Shown: in pieces, positions 15,813-25,195 of the stretch | Position numbering within the stretch: position 1 is the first letter of the stretch | Layout: every line of letters begins with the position of its first letter | Source: an uncultured Blautia sp. | GTDB taxonomy: Bacteria; Bacillota; Clostridia; Lachnospirales; Lachnospiraceae | NCBI GenBank assembly: GCA_934364795.1 | Contig: CAKRMK010000009.1 | Coordinates: 27,158 to 91,157, forward strand | Direction: 5' to 3' | DNA length: 64,000 bases | Notes under the pieces: generated by a model | Seen by the model: the letters and a program-made list of their open reading frames with translations, nothing else | Databases searched by the model: none | Told to the model about the DNA's origin: nothing | Position numbers and translations under genes: made by a program

Positions 15813-17057
15813 ATGGAAGGAACTAAGATAAAATATCAGCTTGGAACTGAGGAAAACCAAGCCTTTATGAAAAAAATCCGTGATGATCTGTTAAATTTTG
15901 GACACAAGTTTCCATCCCCAGGCGGAAGCTCTTATTATCTGGGCGATGATGGAACACCCTGGAAAGACAGAAACCGTGAAACCTGGATTACCAGCCGTAT
16001 GACACATGTTTACAGCATCGGTGAAATGCTGGGACATGAAGGCAGCGAAATGCTGGCAGATGCGGCACTTAAGGGTCTTAGGGGAGAGCTTCACGATGAT
16101 AAAAACGGCGGCTGGTACGCAGGGCTTACCCCGGAGGGTGAAATTGTTCCCACCAAACAGTGTTATGCCCATGCATTTGTAATTCTGGCTGCCTCTTCAG
16201 GAGTGCTTGCAAGAAGAGACGGGGCAGAAGAGCTTTTAAAGGATGCATTAAAGCTTTATGACCTTCGCTTCTGGAATGAAGAAGAGGGACTTTCTTGTGA
16301 TACCTGGAATACAGAATTTACAGAGCTGGACTCCTATCGTGGCATTAATGCAAACATGCACACAGTTGAGGCTTTTCTTGCAGCAGCAGATGTAACAGGG
16401 GATGAGAAATACCGTGTACGTGCAGGCAGGATCATTAACCGTGTTGTGAACTGGGCAAAGGACAACTGCTGGCGTATTCCGGAGCATTTTACCAGTGACT
16501 GGGTTCCGGATCTGGAGTGCAATAAAGAGCGCCCTGATGACCAGTTTAAGCCATATGGGGCAACACCAGGGCATGGAATTGAATGGGCAAGGCTGATTAC
16601 CCAGTGGGCACTTTCTACATATGGACAGGCGAGTGACAGTGCGAAGTCCTATCTGGAAGCAGCAGAGGAATTGTATAACCGTGCTGTAGCAGATGGCTGG
16701 AATGCAGATGGAGCTCCTGGAATTGTGTATACAACAGACTGGAATGGAAAGCCCATTGTTCATGACAGGATGCACTGGACGCTGGCAGAGGCTATCAATA
16801 CGTCTGCTGTGCTGTATCGTGTTACCGGCAGGGAAAAATATAAAGAAGATTATGCACAGTTTATGGAATATCTGGATGAAAAGGTTCTGGATCATGTGAA
16901 TGGCTCCTGGTTCCATCAGCTGGATCGGGAGAATCATCTTCTTGAAACAGTATGGCCTGGAAAATCAGACATTTATCACGCATTACAGGCAACTTTGATT
17001 CCATACTATGATCCAAGTCTGTCAATTGCAGTGGCAGTGAAGAAAGGGGCGCGGTAA
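15813..17057 (+). CDS. AGE-family sugar epimerase/isomerase
   Basis: A 414-residue (alpha/alpha)6-barrel enzyme of the N-acylglucosamine 2-epimerase superfamily, which also includes cellobiose epimerase, mannose isomerase and YihS-type isomerase. Recognisable segments are TRMTHVYSIGEMLG, QCYAHAFVILAAS, the active-site region GINANMHTVEAFLAA, and the hallmark GATPGHGIEWARL with its catalytic His. Met 15813 follows GGGAGGAG; the longer reading has no ribosome binding site. It overlaps in arrangement with the small gene 3 bp downstream. The YihS/mannose isomerase branch is the best guess from the GHGIEWARL form. The neighbouring glycosidases fit a role in processing released mono- or disaccharides. 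Confidence 0.82.
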   Translation: MEGTKIKYQLGTEENQAFMKKIRDDLLNFGHKFPSPGGSSYYLGDDGTPWKDRNRETWITSRMTHVYSIGEMLGHEGSEMLADAALKGLRGELHDDKNGGWYAGLTPEGEIVPTKQCYAHAFVILAASSGVLARRDGAEELLKDALKLYDLRFWNEEEGLSCDTWNTEFTELDSYRGINANMHTVEAFLAAADVTGDEKYRVRAGRIINRVVNWAKDNCWRIPEHFTSDWVPDLECNKERPDDQFKPYGATPGHGIEWARLITQWALSTYGQASDSAKSYLEAAEELYNRAVADGWNADGAPGIVYTTDWNGKPIVHDRMHWTLAEAINTSAVLYRVTGREKYKEDYAQFMEYLDEKVLDHVNGSWFHQLDRENHLLETVWPGKSDIYHALQATLIPYYDPSLSIAVAVKKGAR

Positions 17058-17059
17058 AT

Positions 17060-17533
17060 ATGAAGCTTCTGATAAAACAGCGTGTTTTTTCCTGGACAGA
17101 TACATATGATGTCTATGATGAAAGTGGAAACGTAAAGTATTTTGTAAAAGCAGAATTTCTTTCTATTGGACACAGGATTCACGTATATGATACAGAGAAT
17201 CAGGAAGTTGGAATGATCAAAGAAAAGGTTATAACATTGCTTCCTGTTTTTGAAATTGAAGGTGCAGGAATAAGAGGCAGAATCGAGAAAAAGCTTTCTT
17301 TTTTGAAACCAAAATATCAGGTGGATTTTAATGGATGGCAGATAAAAGGAGATTTTCTTGCCTGGAATTATGAGGTGACAGATAAACGAGGAGAAGCTGC
17401 CGCACGGATTACCAAGGAGCCTCTTCACTGGGGAGATACTTATATAATTGATTATCAGGATCCGGCAGACGAACTGATGACACTGCTTCTTGTACTTGCC
17501 ATAGATGCGGCGAATTGCAGTGGAGAGGGATGA
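17060..17533 (+). CDS. LURP-one-related (Tubby-like) protein
   Basis: A 157-residue protein of the LURP-one/YxjI fold, a 12-stranded beta barrel around a central helix. Visible features are KQRVFSWTDTYDVYDESGNVKYFVKAEF at the N-terminus, LPVFEIEGAG, and the middle segment AWNYEVTDKRGEAAARITKE. The molecular role of bacterial members is not established; membrane-lipid binding has been proposed for the fold. It starts two bases after the AGE-family stop codon, so the two genes are translationally coupled. Confidence 0.75.
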   Translation: MKLLIKQRVFSWTDTYDVYDESGNVKYFVKAEFLSIGHRIHVYDTENQEVGMIKEKVITLLPVFEIEGAGIRGRIEKKLSFLKPKYQVDFNGWQIKGDFLAWNYEVTDKRGEAAARITKEPLHWGDTYIIDYQDPADELMTLLLVLAIDAANCSGEG

Positions 17534-17542
17534 GACTGGACA

Positions 17543-17638
17543 GGCACAAATTGTGATGTACATCTTGCAGAAGCCCTTTTGGATGCATGTTCTAATGCAT
17601 TGAAGCTGCATCCGGCAGTAGGTACGGATGCAGCTTCA
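17543..17638. repeat. TTAGAGCRTG-family fragment plus 13-bp hairpin between convergent genes
   Basis: CACAAATTGTGATGTACATC, CTTGCAGAAGCCC and GCATGTTCTAA match the right half of the repeat family. Next to it TGAAGCTGCATCC (17601-17613) pairs perfectly with GGATGCAGCTTCA (17626-17638). No T run follows the hairpin, but it separates convergent genes and may act as transcription end for both. Confidence 0.55.
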
Positions 17639-17687
17639 GGAATGACTTTAATGACTTTTAGACAAGTTCTAATGCCTGTAAGGGCTT

Positions 17688-20237
17688 TTACATTTCTTCA
17701 TACTGATTGGATTTCCAGATCACATTTACCAGTCGTGCAATACAGGCCTTCAGATCTTCCAGCTTTAAGGTTCCCTGTTCCAGCTCTTTTTTCATATTTT
17801 CATGATCGCCGAAGCATCCTGGCATTACCAGGTCATTTCCTGCCCGCATACAGCCGGAAGCTGTGCAGGTATCGTCTCGTTCTGTTGTTGTCCAGTCTGT
17901 CATAATAGCGCCCTTAAAGCCCCATTCATTTCTGGCAACATTGGTACAAAGATCATGATTATTAGCTGCATGAACTCCATTGATCAGATTGTAGCTGGTC
18001 ATGATGGATAGTGGCTGTGACTTCTTTACTGCGATTTCAAAACCTTTCAGATAAACTTCACGGAGAGTTCTTTCAGAAACAATACTGTCAGAGCCCATGC
18101 GGTTATCCTCCTGGTTATTGCAGGCGAAATGTTTTATTGTAGTTCCGCATCCATAGTTGGACTGAACGCCATTTGTCATAGCAGCTGCCATAGTTCCGGC
18201 AACATATGGATCTTCAGAATAGTATTCAAAGTTTCTTCCGCAAAGCGGGTTTCTGTGAATGTTCATTCCCGGTGCCAGCCATAAGGTTACTCCAAAATGT
18301 TCCATTTCTTTTCCAATCATGGCTCCAACTGTTTCAATGAGCTCTGTATTCCAGGTCTGGGCAAGCATGGTTCCTACCGGAATGGCTGTGCAGTACTGAT
18401 AGTAACGCTGTCCCGGAAGATCGGCAGGGCCTTCATAAAAAAGCCCGCCTTCCAGACTGAATTCAAAGGGCATGGAAACAATCCTTCCATCATTTACATG
18501 GTAATATTTCATAAGACGAAGACCTGCCGGACCATCTGCAAGTACAATGCTTGCCAGCCCTTTTTCTATGGCACATCTGTGTGTCTCACCGGCAGAACCA
18601 GGCACTGAAATACCGGCAGCACCAAGATTTCCACCCTGTGCTTTTCCCGGATCTCCTGCAGCCAGATCGATCAGTTCATCAACAGAAAGTGTATTTACAA
18701 AATCCATAGCCTCTGAATCCACCAACTGGCTGTTTTTCTTATAAACAATTTCTTTTGTCTTAAAATCTTTTCTACAAATTTCAAGAACCGGAAGAAAGTT
18801 TTCCTTTGCTTCCTTTTCAAAATTACCCTCTCTAAGTGAGGTTGTACCTGCTTTTTGCTCCAGTTCCTTTAAAGAATCATGAGATTCCCCACAATACTGA
18901 CTGGTTTTATCCGGATTAAAAAGATTTTTCACCTTTTCCAGCACCACATCTTCATCCAGAGAAAGTTCACCCATCAGTTTTGCACTTTCCAGGCTGTTTC
19001 CCACAAACAACCCATAGAACCCTTTTTCCAGGATCCAGGCTGCCTGTGCTTCATCGTAAGAGGTGAACTGTTCTGGCATTAGCTCAAAAGTGAGCTGCTG
19101 CGCCTCCTGTGGCAGCAGGTTCCTTGTCTTTTTGTATGACACCAGTCGATGGGTTTCTTTTTCAAGATTTCCACCTGGGAGGGAAGTATAAATCTGTACA
19201 ACTTCTTTACCGGATGTGGCTCCTGTATTTTTTACACATACAGAAACACGTACTGTATTGTCTGTATTTTTCTGTATATAAAAATCAGAAATTTCAAAAT
19301 CTGTGTAGGAAAGTCCATATCCAAATCCATACCGGACCGGAACCTGAAAGGTATCAAAATAGCGGTATCCCACATAAATTCCTTCTTCGTAAAACTCTTT
19401 TTCCACGTTTCCATTGTTGTGGGAAAAAGTAGCCGCATTTGGATAATCCTCATATTTGTAAGCCCAGGAATCCACCAGCTTTCCAGAGGGATTTACTTTG
19501 CCTGAGATTACATCTGCAAAAGCATTTCCTCCTTCCATTCCCGGCTGAACGATTACAAGAAGAGCTTTGATATTTTCAAATTCGTCCATAAAGGAAAGGT
19601 CGACCTGACCGCCAGCATTCACGGCTACAATTACATTTTTGTAACAGGTACAGATGTCTGCAAGCATCTGGTGTTCATCCTCTTTTAGATAATAATCACC
19701 TTTTGCTGCGTTTCTGTCCGCACCTTCTCCGGCGACACGGCTAAGAACGTAGATTGCAGTGTCAGTGTTTGCGTCTGGGGCAGGTTTTTTCACAGGTTCC
19801 CCTGTCGGCATGATAAATGGGGTTGTGCTGTAAATAGTAAAAAAGTCCATTACATCCCCACCATTGCCGCCAGATCTTGTGATAATATCCCTTTTCCAGT
19901 CCTGGCGGGCTTTTTCGTAAATTTTATCATAGCTATTGATCCAGTCCTCACTGGTTACCTGATATCCTGCATTTTTCATTCCCCGGCAGATCGAAACAGT
20001 TTCCCGTTCATTTACATCACCGGAACCGGTTCCGCCTTTTATGGTACGTCCTGCGCCTGCACCATAGATCGCTACGGCGCTTCCCTGCTTCAAAGGAAGC
20101 ACGTTATCTTCATTTTTCAAAAGTACGATTCCCTCTGAAGCTGCTTCCCTGGCAATCTGGCGATGATTCAGTTCCCATAACTGTACACCTGGATCTGTAG
20201 TTCCTGAAAAAGTTCTTTCTTTTAAAATCCGTTTCAT
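17688..20237 (-). CDS. Glycoside hydrolase family 3 with swapped domain order
   Basis: An 849-residue GH3 enzyme, probably a beta-glucosidase or beta-xylosidase. The order is reversed compared with classical GH3. The alpha/beta sandwich domain comes first (residues about 25-300, starting ASEGIVLLKNEDNVLPL), then a fibronectin-III-like domain (about 330-420), and the catalytic TIM barrel is last (about 510-849). The nucleophile Asp is in GAIMTDW, and KHFACNNQED and GRNFEYYSEDP mark the sugar site. There is no signal peptide, so it acts on imported oligosaccharides. It is the last gene of an operon with a symporter, a six-hairpin glycosidase and an HPr-like protein. Such domain-swapped GH3 enzymes are known from rumen Clostridia. 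Confidence 0.9.
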   Translation of the reverse strand: MKRILKERTFSGTTDPGVQLWELNHRQIAREAASEGIVLLKNEDNVLPLKQGSAVAIYGAGAGRTIKGGTGSGDVNERETVSICRGMKNAGYQVTSEDWINSYDKIYEKARQDWKRDIITRSGGNGGDVMDFFTIYSTTPFIMPTGEPVKKPAPDANTDTAIYVLSRVAGEGADRNAAKGDYYLKEDEHQMLADICTCYKNVIVAVNAGGQVDLSFMDEFENIKALLVIVQPGMEGGNAFADVISGKVNPSGKLVDSWAYKYEDYPNAATFSHNNGNVEKEFYEEGIYVGYRYFDTFQVPVRYGFGYGLSYTDFEISDFYIQKNTDNTVRVSVCVKNTGATSGKEVVQIYTSLPGGNLEKETHRLVSYKKTRNLLPQEAQQLTFELMPEQFTSYDEAQAAWILEKGFYGLFVGNSLESAKLMGELSLDEDVVLEKVKNLFNPDKTSQYCGESHDSLKELEQKAGTTSLREGNFEKEAKENFLPVLEICRKDFKTKEIVYKKNSQLVDSEAMDFVNTLSVDELIDLAAGDPGKAQGGNLGAAGISVPGSAGETHRCAIEKGLASIVLADGPAGLRLMKYYHVNDGRIVSMPFEFSLEGGLFYEGPADLPGQRYYQYCTAIPVGTMLAQTWNTELIETVGAMIGKEMEHFGVTLWLAPGMNIHRNPLCGRNFEYYSEDPYVAGTMAAAMTNGVQSNYGCGTTIKHFACNNQEDNRMGSDSIVSERTLREVYLKGFEIAVKKSQPLSIMTSYNLINGVHAANNHDLCTNVARNEWGFKGAIMTDWTTTERDDTCTASGCMRAGNDLVMPGCFGDHENMKKELEQGTLKLEDLKACIARLVNVIWKSNQYEEM

Positions 20238-20296
20238 TTTTTGTGTCTCCTTTGATTCGTGTTCAAATGTGCTGCAGAGTCTTTTCTAAACAGGAT

Positions 20297-20524
20297 CTAA
20301 GCCATAAATTCAGCAAAAGCAGCTTTCACTTTTTCCTCATCCTCTGTGTCTGCATTCAGTACAAGAGTTTTGCTTAAATCCAGGCTGAAAATTCCCATGA
20401 TGGATTTTGCATCCACATAATATTTTCCGCTCTGTAAATCCATATCGCAGTTAAATTTACTGCAAAGTTTGTTAAATTTATCTGCGTCCTGCATGGACAC
20501 AATTTTTACATTTAATTTTACCAT
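20297..20524 (-). CDS. HPr-like protein without the active-site His
   Basis: A 75-residue HPr-fold protein. The regulatory serine segment AKSIMGIFSL (Ser 41) is intact, the site that HPr kinase modifies in HPr and Crh. The region that should carry the phospho-accepting His (HARPA in HPr) instead reads MQDADKFNKLC, so it cannot pass phosphate in the PTS. Crh of Bacillus shows the same separation, and the protein may be a Crh-like co-regulator of CcpA, or a diverged paralogue. It lies 60 bp upstream of the GH3 gene and behind the frameshifted glycosidase, in a sugar-use operon. Confidence 0.78.
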   Translation of the reverse strand: MVKLNVKIVSMQDADKFNKLCSKFNCDMDLQSGKYYVDAKSIMGIFSLDLSKTLVLNADTEDEEKVKAAFAEFMA

Positions 20525-20585
20525 AATCTAAATTCTCCTTACAAGGTTATTAGAGCTTTTTTCGAACTACACAAGGTGTTTACTG

Positions 20586-22158
20586 TCAGCTTTTGAAATA
20601 CTTCCGCAGCAGGTAGGTTGGTGTACAGCTCCATGCATGGCAGTAGCTGTTTACAATACTGCTTCCATAGGGGGATTCCGCCGGATTTTCCGGATTATAA
20701 AGCTCCCAGAAAGTATCAGCACCGTGATGGATCATTCCTCCCCAGTAATACTTCATGTATTCCATAGCCTGCTCTTTTTTGCCGCACATAAGAAGTGCTT
20801 CCACATAATGATGGTTCATATACGGAGAAACCATGCCTTTTTCCGGTTTCATAGCAGTTACTTTATCCAGAATTGCAGCACCTTCTGTAGCATCCACAAC
20901 TCCGGCAAGTACCATCCATACCTGGCTTGCGTAATTGATCTGTCTGTCTGGTCCGCTTACAAATAAGCCGGTTGTGGAATCAAGAAGATATTTTCTGGCA
21001 GCCTGTGTTTTGTCCATGGCTTCTTTTGCAAGCTGGTCAGCCTTTTCCTGATTTCCCAGAATTTCAGCGATTTCCTGAACCTTTTTTGCACAGAAAACAT
21101 AAACACCCTGCATGGCAGCCAGTTTATCAAGTCCTTCTGTCCAGTCAATAAAAGCCCAGAAGCCTTCCTTGCCTTTCATCAGATTTTTTTCATCAAACTG
21201 TCTGCCTGCAAGCTCCATCTGACGGTAAGCACATTCACTTAAATCCTGCAGAGTTTCTTTGTCCCCGGATGTTTTATAATAATCAAGAAGGGCAGCTCCG
21301 AAAAACATGGAATAATCCAGGAGAAAGGTGTCGTCTACAATGAATTTGGGCTCTGTGAACAGGCAGGCACTTACCAGTCCGTCCTCTCTTGTCTGTGCGG
21401 CGAAAAGATAAAGGCATCTTTTTACCAGGTCAAAATTTTTGAAGGTATCATAGTTAGCCAGAGCCTGCAGCCTCAAGTCTCCAAGCCACAGTCTGCGGTC
21501 ACGCTTTGGTCCGTCCTCAAATACAGACTGCATGCAATTCATAAGAGTGCGAAGGCTTACATGGTCCAGTGCACGGATCATTTTATCGTCGCTTTCAAAA
21601 AGCTTTACCTGATCCATGCTTACAGCAGAAACACTGACACAGGTTACATCCTCTACAACCAGCTGCCATTTCAGGGAAGTATCAATTGCTTCAATTTCCA
21701 TATAACGGAATGCATAACGTCTGGGTAATTTCAGTTCCACAGGAAGAACATCAACGTGGATAAATTCCTCCTGAATCCAGCCGCGGCTGATCCATCCATC
21801 ATAATCAGCAGAATCTTCTGTCATTTCTTTTGCAATTTCTCCGAATTTCAGGCGGAAAAAAGCAGGTGCATCCTGTGGGCTTCCAACAGAAGAAAGGCGT
21901 AAGGTTACATATCCAACCTGGTGATCTCCGAAATCCAGGCACAGCTTGTCACCTTTGGAAAGATGATAACTGGGAAGATTTTTTATATCATCCTTTTTAT
22001 TTACCTGGGGATATATGTCATCAGTTTTTATAATTTCTACAATAGAAACAGGTTTTACTGTTGTTTCGCGAAGCTTTGGTGCACAGGCTTCTGCTTTTTT
22101 TTACAAAGTCATCATTGGTCACACGAACCATATTCAAATCGATACTTACCTCGGGCAT
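20586..22158 (-). pseudogene. Six-hairpin (GH78-like) glycosidase, frameshifted near its start
   Basis: Two frames join to one protein of about 523 residues. Translation from ATG at 22158, which overlaps the stop of the symporter gene as TAATG, reads MPEVSIDLNMVRVTNDDFVKK and then leaves frame at an A8 run (22093-22100 complement). One base fewer restores AEACAPKLRETTVKPVSIVE and the rest down to 20586. The C-terminal two thirds are an alpha-barrel with EDGPKRDRRLWLGDLR, the pattern of the alpha-L-rhamnosidase six-hairpin domain, and FWAFIDWTEG. It could be a real inactivation, phase variation by slippage, ribosomal slippage on A8, or a sequencing error. Context suggests intracellular hydrolysis of imported glycosides. 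Confidence 0.75.
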
Positions 22159-23516
22159 TAAGCGTTTCTCCTTTCGTCAAGCTCTTTTACAATTTGTGGA
22201 TAAATTTTATCGAGGTTATAGAATAACATAGTGATAATAGTTGCAATATTCATAACAATGGGAACCCAGATATACATGGTAGTGATATAGCTCTGTGCAG
22301 TCTCGGTCTGTACGGAAAGTGCAGCGTCAAATCCACCGAACTGAAGCAGGGCGGCACCGATACTGCTGGCAATTGCCATACCAACTTTTCCAATAAATCC
22401 GTTTACAGCGGAAAGAGTACCGGCAGTGTTGACTCCGCTTTTCCATTCGCCATAATCAACAGGGTCTGGCTGCATTGCAAAATGCATACTTCCTTTTAGT
22501 CCATATCCGGCAGCTGCAATTACAGCACCGCCAATGAGAACCGGTACATTTGTGCCGCCAAAGAAGATAATGAGAAGGCCGCCTGCATGTACCACACTTC
22601 CTCCGATCATCAGGTTGCGTTTGGTTGTAAGTTTTACAAGGAATGGAGCGAGTAAGTTAGTTACAATAGGAACTAATGTTGTAATGGTAGCAACAACCTG
22701 TACCATACTTGTATTTTGTACTACATATGTAAAGTAATAGATTACAGCACTTGCCTGGATAACGTAACCACCGAAAAACCACACAATATTAAGGGCAAAT
22801 AATTTCCATGGTCCGTTATGAAGCAGACAGGAAATATTGGCTTTCAGGCTTACTTTTTCCTGCCGTACCATTACACGTTCTTTGGTATTAAAGAAGCAGA
22901 AGAAAAATACAAGACATCCGATTACACCGAAAATGATCATTACAATACGAAATCCAAGAGCTTCATTTCCGTTTCCAAATCTGTCTACTAAAGTTAAAGC
23001 AAAGGCACTTACTACAGTAGATCCAACAGAAGAAAAGAAGGTTCTGCAGGAAGCCAGGACTGTTCTTTCGTGAGGATCCTCACTAAGTGCAGGCAGAATA
23101 GATGCCATGGGAATGTTTACGATGGTATAAGAGGTAGACAGTAAAATATAAGTTACATATGCATAAATCAGCATTCCTGTCTGTCCGATATCTGGGACAG
23201 AGAAAGCAAGAACAGCTGTTACGCCAAAAGGAATGGCTCCAAATAAGATCCAGGGTCTTGATTTTCCCCATTTGGTATTTGTTTTGTCAATGAGATATCC
23301 TACGATCAAATCTGAAACACCATCAATGAATTTTGTTACAAGGAACATAATGCTGACTGCACCTGCATTTAAGTGCATGACATTTGTGTAGAAATACAGC
23401 AGATAAAGGGAAATCATCTGCCAGATCAGGTTGCAGGCAAAATCAGAAGAGCCGTAGCCAATTCTCTGACGCCACAGACCGATTTTCACTTTCTTTTCAA
23501 CTTCGTTCATTTTCAT
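22158..23516 (-). CDS. GPH-family sugar:cation symporter (MelB-like)
   Basis: A 452-residue major facilitator superfamily carrier with about 12 membrane helices. The N-terminal GYGSSDFACNLIWQMISLYLLYFYT, containing the conserved cation-site Asp, and the loop DKTNTKWGKSRPWILFG are typical of glycoside-pentoside-hexuronide symporters. The substrate is probably a glycoside or oligosaccharide, since two intracellular glycosidases follow in the operon. Its stop codon overlaps the start of the glycosidase gene (TAATG). Expression is probably controlled by the divergent AraC-type regulator through three direct repeats between 23577 and 23629. Confidence 0.9.
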   Translation of the reverse strand: MKMNEVEKKVKIGLWRQRIGYGSSDFACNLIWQMISLYLLYFYTNVMHLNAGAVSIMFLVTKFIDGVSDLIVGYLIDKTNTKWGKSRPWILFGAIPFGVTAVLAFSVPDIGQTGMLIYAYVTYILLSTSYTIVNIPMASILPALSEDPHERTVLASCRTFFSSVGSTVVSAFALTLVDRFGNGNEALGFRIVMIIFGVIGCLVFFFCFFNTKERVMVRQEKVSLKANISCLLHNGPWKLFALNIVWFFGGYVIQASAVIYYFTYVVQNTSMVQVVATITTLVPIVTNLLAPFLVKLTTKRNLMIGGSVVHAGGLLIIFFGGTNVPVLIGGAVIAAAGYGLKGSMHFAMQPDPVDYGEWKSGVNTAGTLSAVNGFIGKVGMAIASSIGAALLQFGGFDAALSVQTETAQSYITTMYIWVPIVMNIATIITMLFYNLDKIYPQIVKELDERRNA

Positions 23517-23576
23517 TTACCTCCGTGGTTTTGATGGCTTTACTTTACTTCTTTTTACTATTTTCTCCAATTGTGA

Positions 23577-23629
23577 TTTTTTTTACGAATTACTGACTTT
23601 TTTTACGATTGGCAGATTATGATTTACGA
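23577..23629. promoter_or_regulatory. Three direct repeats, likely AraC-type operator
   Basis: T-rich tract plus ACGA occurs with ACGA starting at 23585, 23605 and 23626, that is at 20- and 21-bp steps (two helical turns). This is the spacing expected for AraC/XylS half-sites, located between the symporter and its divergent AraC regulator. Confidence 0.5.
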
Positions 23630-23684
23630 ATTTATTTTTCGCTTTTTTTCCTTGAAAGTGCATGTTATACTGAATTTATCTAAG

Positions 23685-23809
23685 TTAGAGCGTGTACTTT
23701 GCAGAAAAATAAAGACAGGATTAGAGCATGTTCGAAAAGGGCTTTCTGCAAGATGTGTCCCACAAAGTGGGAAATGCGGAGTGCAGGAATGGTTTTCAAA
23801 CATGCTGTA
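23685..23809. repeat. TTAGAGCRTG-family repeat with a partial second end
   Basis: A lone end TTAGAGCGTG at 23685 is followed by a full copy: TTAGAGCATGTTCGAAAAGG at 23721, core GGGCTTTCTGCAAGATGTG, and right end CAAACATGCTGTAG to about 23809. The element fills most of the gap before the AraC gene. Confidence 0.65.
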
Positions 23810-23829
23810 GATTATATGAGGTTTGTACT

Positions 23830-24831
23830 ATGAAATTAAGCAGAGTTGAATTTCAAAATTACATACATTCTTATGAAACTGATGAAATTTTTTACCGGGA
23901 TCTTTATTTTGCCCAAAAAGACCATCCGGAAACTTTCACAGAATATTGCCAGGGGTTGGACCGGAATCTGATCACCAGCCACAGGCTTTTTGTGCCTGCC
24001 TTGCGGAAAGAAGCCTGGTATCCCTATATGGAAGAAAATGATCTGTTCCAGGATTTTAAAGGAAATATTATACTTTGCAAACATTATCGTTATACTCCTG
24101 TATTTTCCCATGAACATGAATTTTTTGAAATCCTGTGTGTGTATGATGGAACTGTCCATACCACCATACAGGGGATTTCCCATGTACTGCATACAGGAGA
24201 TATCTGTATTATACCACCTCATACCAAGCACAGTGTGGGGGTTTTTGATGACAGTATTGCAGTTAATATTTTGGTTCGTGGCTCTACGTTCCAGTCTACT
24301 TTTTTCCAGACCCTTACAGCGGACAGCTCGCTGGCACAGTTTTTTGCACATGTATTGTATCATAAAACAGAGGGAAATTTCCTGATTTTTCATGCTGGAA
24401 ATGATAATATTGTTATAGAATTTCTGGAAAATCTTTTTATAGAATATCTTGGACATGAGAAATACAGCTATACGTTTCTTAATTCCATGCTGGTTTTGTT
24501 CTGGGCGCAGCTTTTGCGGTATCATGAAAATCATATAGAATCTATTCTTACCAAGGATACCAGCGGAAGCTCCATGACGGAAATCCTGAATTATCTGAAC
24601 CGTAATTATCAGACTGTTACGTTAAGCGATACTGCGGCACATTTTGGCTACAGTGTTTCCCATTTCAGCACATTGATAAAGGAAGGTACAGGGCGCACCT
24701 TCCTTCAGATCATACGGGATATTAAGCTAAACCAGGCATGCCGCGCTCTTAGGGAAACTTCTTTAAGTATTCCGGCAATCTGTGAACTGGTGGGATATGA
24801 GACTCCGGAGCATTTCATGCGTACTTTTTAA
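23830..24831 (+). pseudogene. AraC-family regulator ending at a premature stop
   Basis: A cupin sensor domain (HEHEFFEILCVYDG about residue 95, PPHTKHSVGVFDD) followed by the two helix-turn-helix units of an AraC regulator (VTLSDTAAHFGYSVSHFSTLIKE and IPAICELVGYETPEHFMRTF). Translation stops at TAA 24829-24831 exactly where the family continues with KKAYGMTPGEYRK. The frame downstream indeed reads KAYGMTPGEYRKRQGEK up to 24885, so a single base change (AAA to TAA) would account for the loss of about 18 residues. The last helix of the second DNA-binding unit may be affected. Met 23830 is preferred because the longer reading starts inside a repeat. It probably governs the divergent symporter operon. 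Confidence 0.75.
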
Positions 24832-24916
24832 AAAGCATATGGAATGACGCCGGGGGAATACAGGAAGCGGCAGGGGGAAAAATAATTTATTTCCCAAAGC
24901 TGTGGCAGCTGGAAAT

Positions 24917-25195
24917 TTATTCGTCCCAGCCCTCATACAAACGTATATTCACCTGAATATTTCTTACTACATCGCCATCCTCAAGTTCCATATCATCAGG
25001 ATCTGTGATTGGCGGCAGCTCCGGTACTTCTTCAGAAAGCTCCACAGAAATCCAGTCAAAGGCTGCTGCGTTTGCATTTTCAATGGCGTCATCCAGGGTG
25101 TCACCCTCGCCAAAGCAGCCCTCCAGATCCGGGAAAGTGCCTCTGTAGCGGCCGTCCTCTGTTTTTTTGAAAACTGCAGGATATATAAATTTCAT
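24917..25195 (-). CDS. HicB-like antitoxin, no HicA partner seen
   Basis: A 92-residue protein with the HicB N-terminal fold: FIYPAVFKKTEDGRYRGTFPDLEGCFGEGDTLDDAIENANAAAF is the standard partial RNase-H-like pattern (residues 3-47), followed by an acidic C-terminal part without an evident DNA-binding domain. HicB normally neutralises the HicA mRNA interferase, whose gene of about 60-80 codons should be directly adjacent. Neither the 85 bp before the AraC gene nor the 120 bp upstream of this gene encodes one. It may be an orphan antitoxin or a stand-alone regulator. Confidence 0.8.
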   Translation of the reverse strand: MKFIYPAVFKKTEDGRYRGTFPDLEGCFGEGDTLDDAIENANAAAFDWISVELSEEVPELPPITDPDDMELEDGDVVRNIQVNIRLYEGWDE

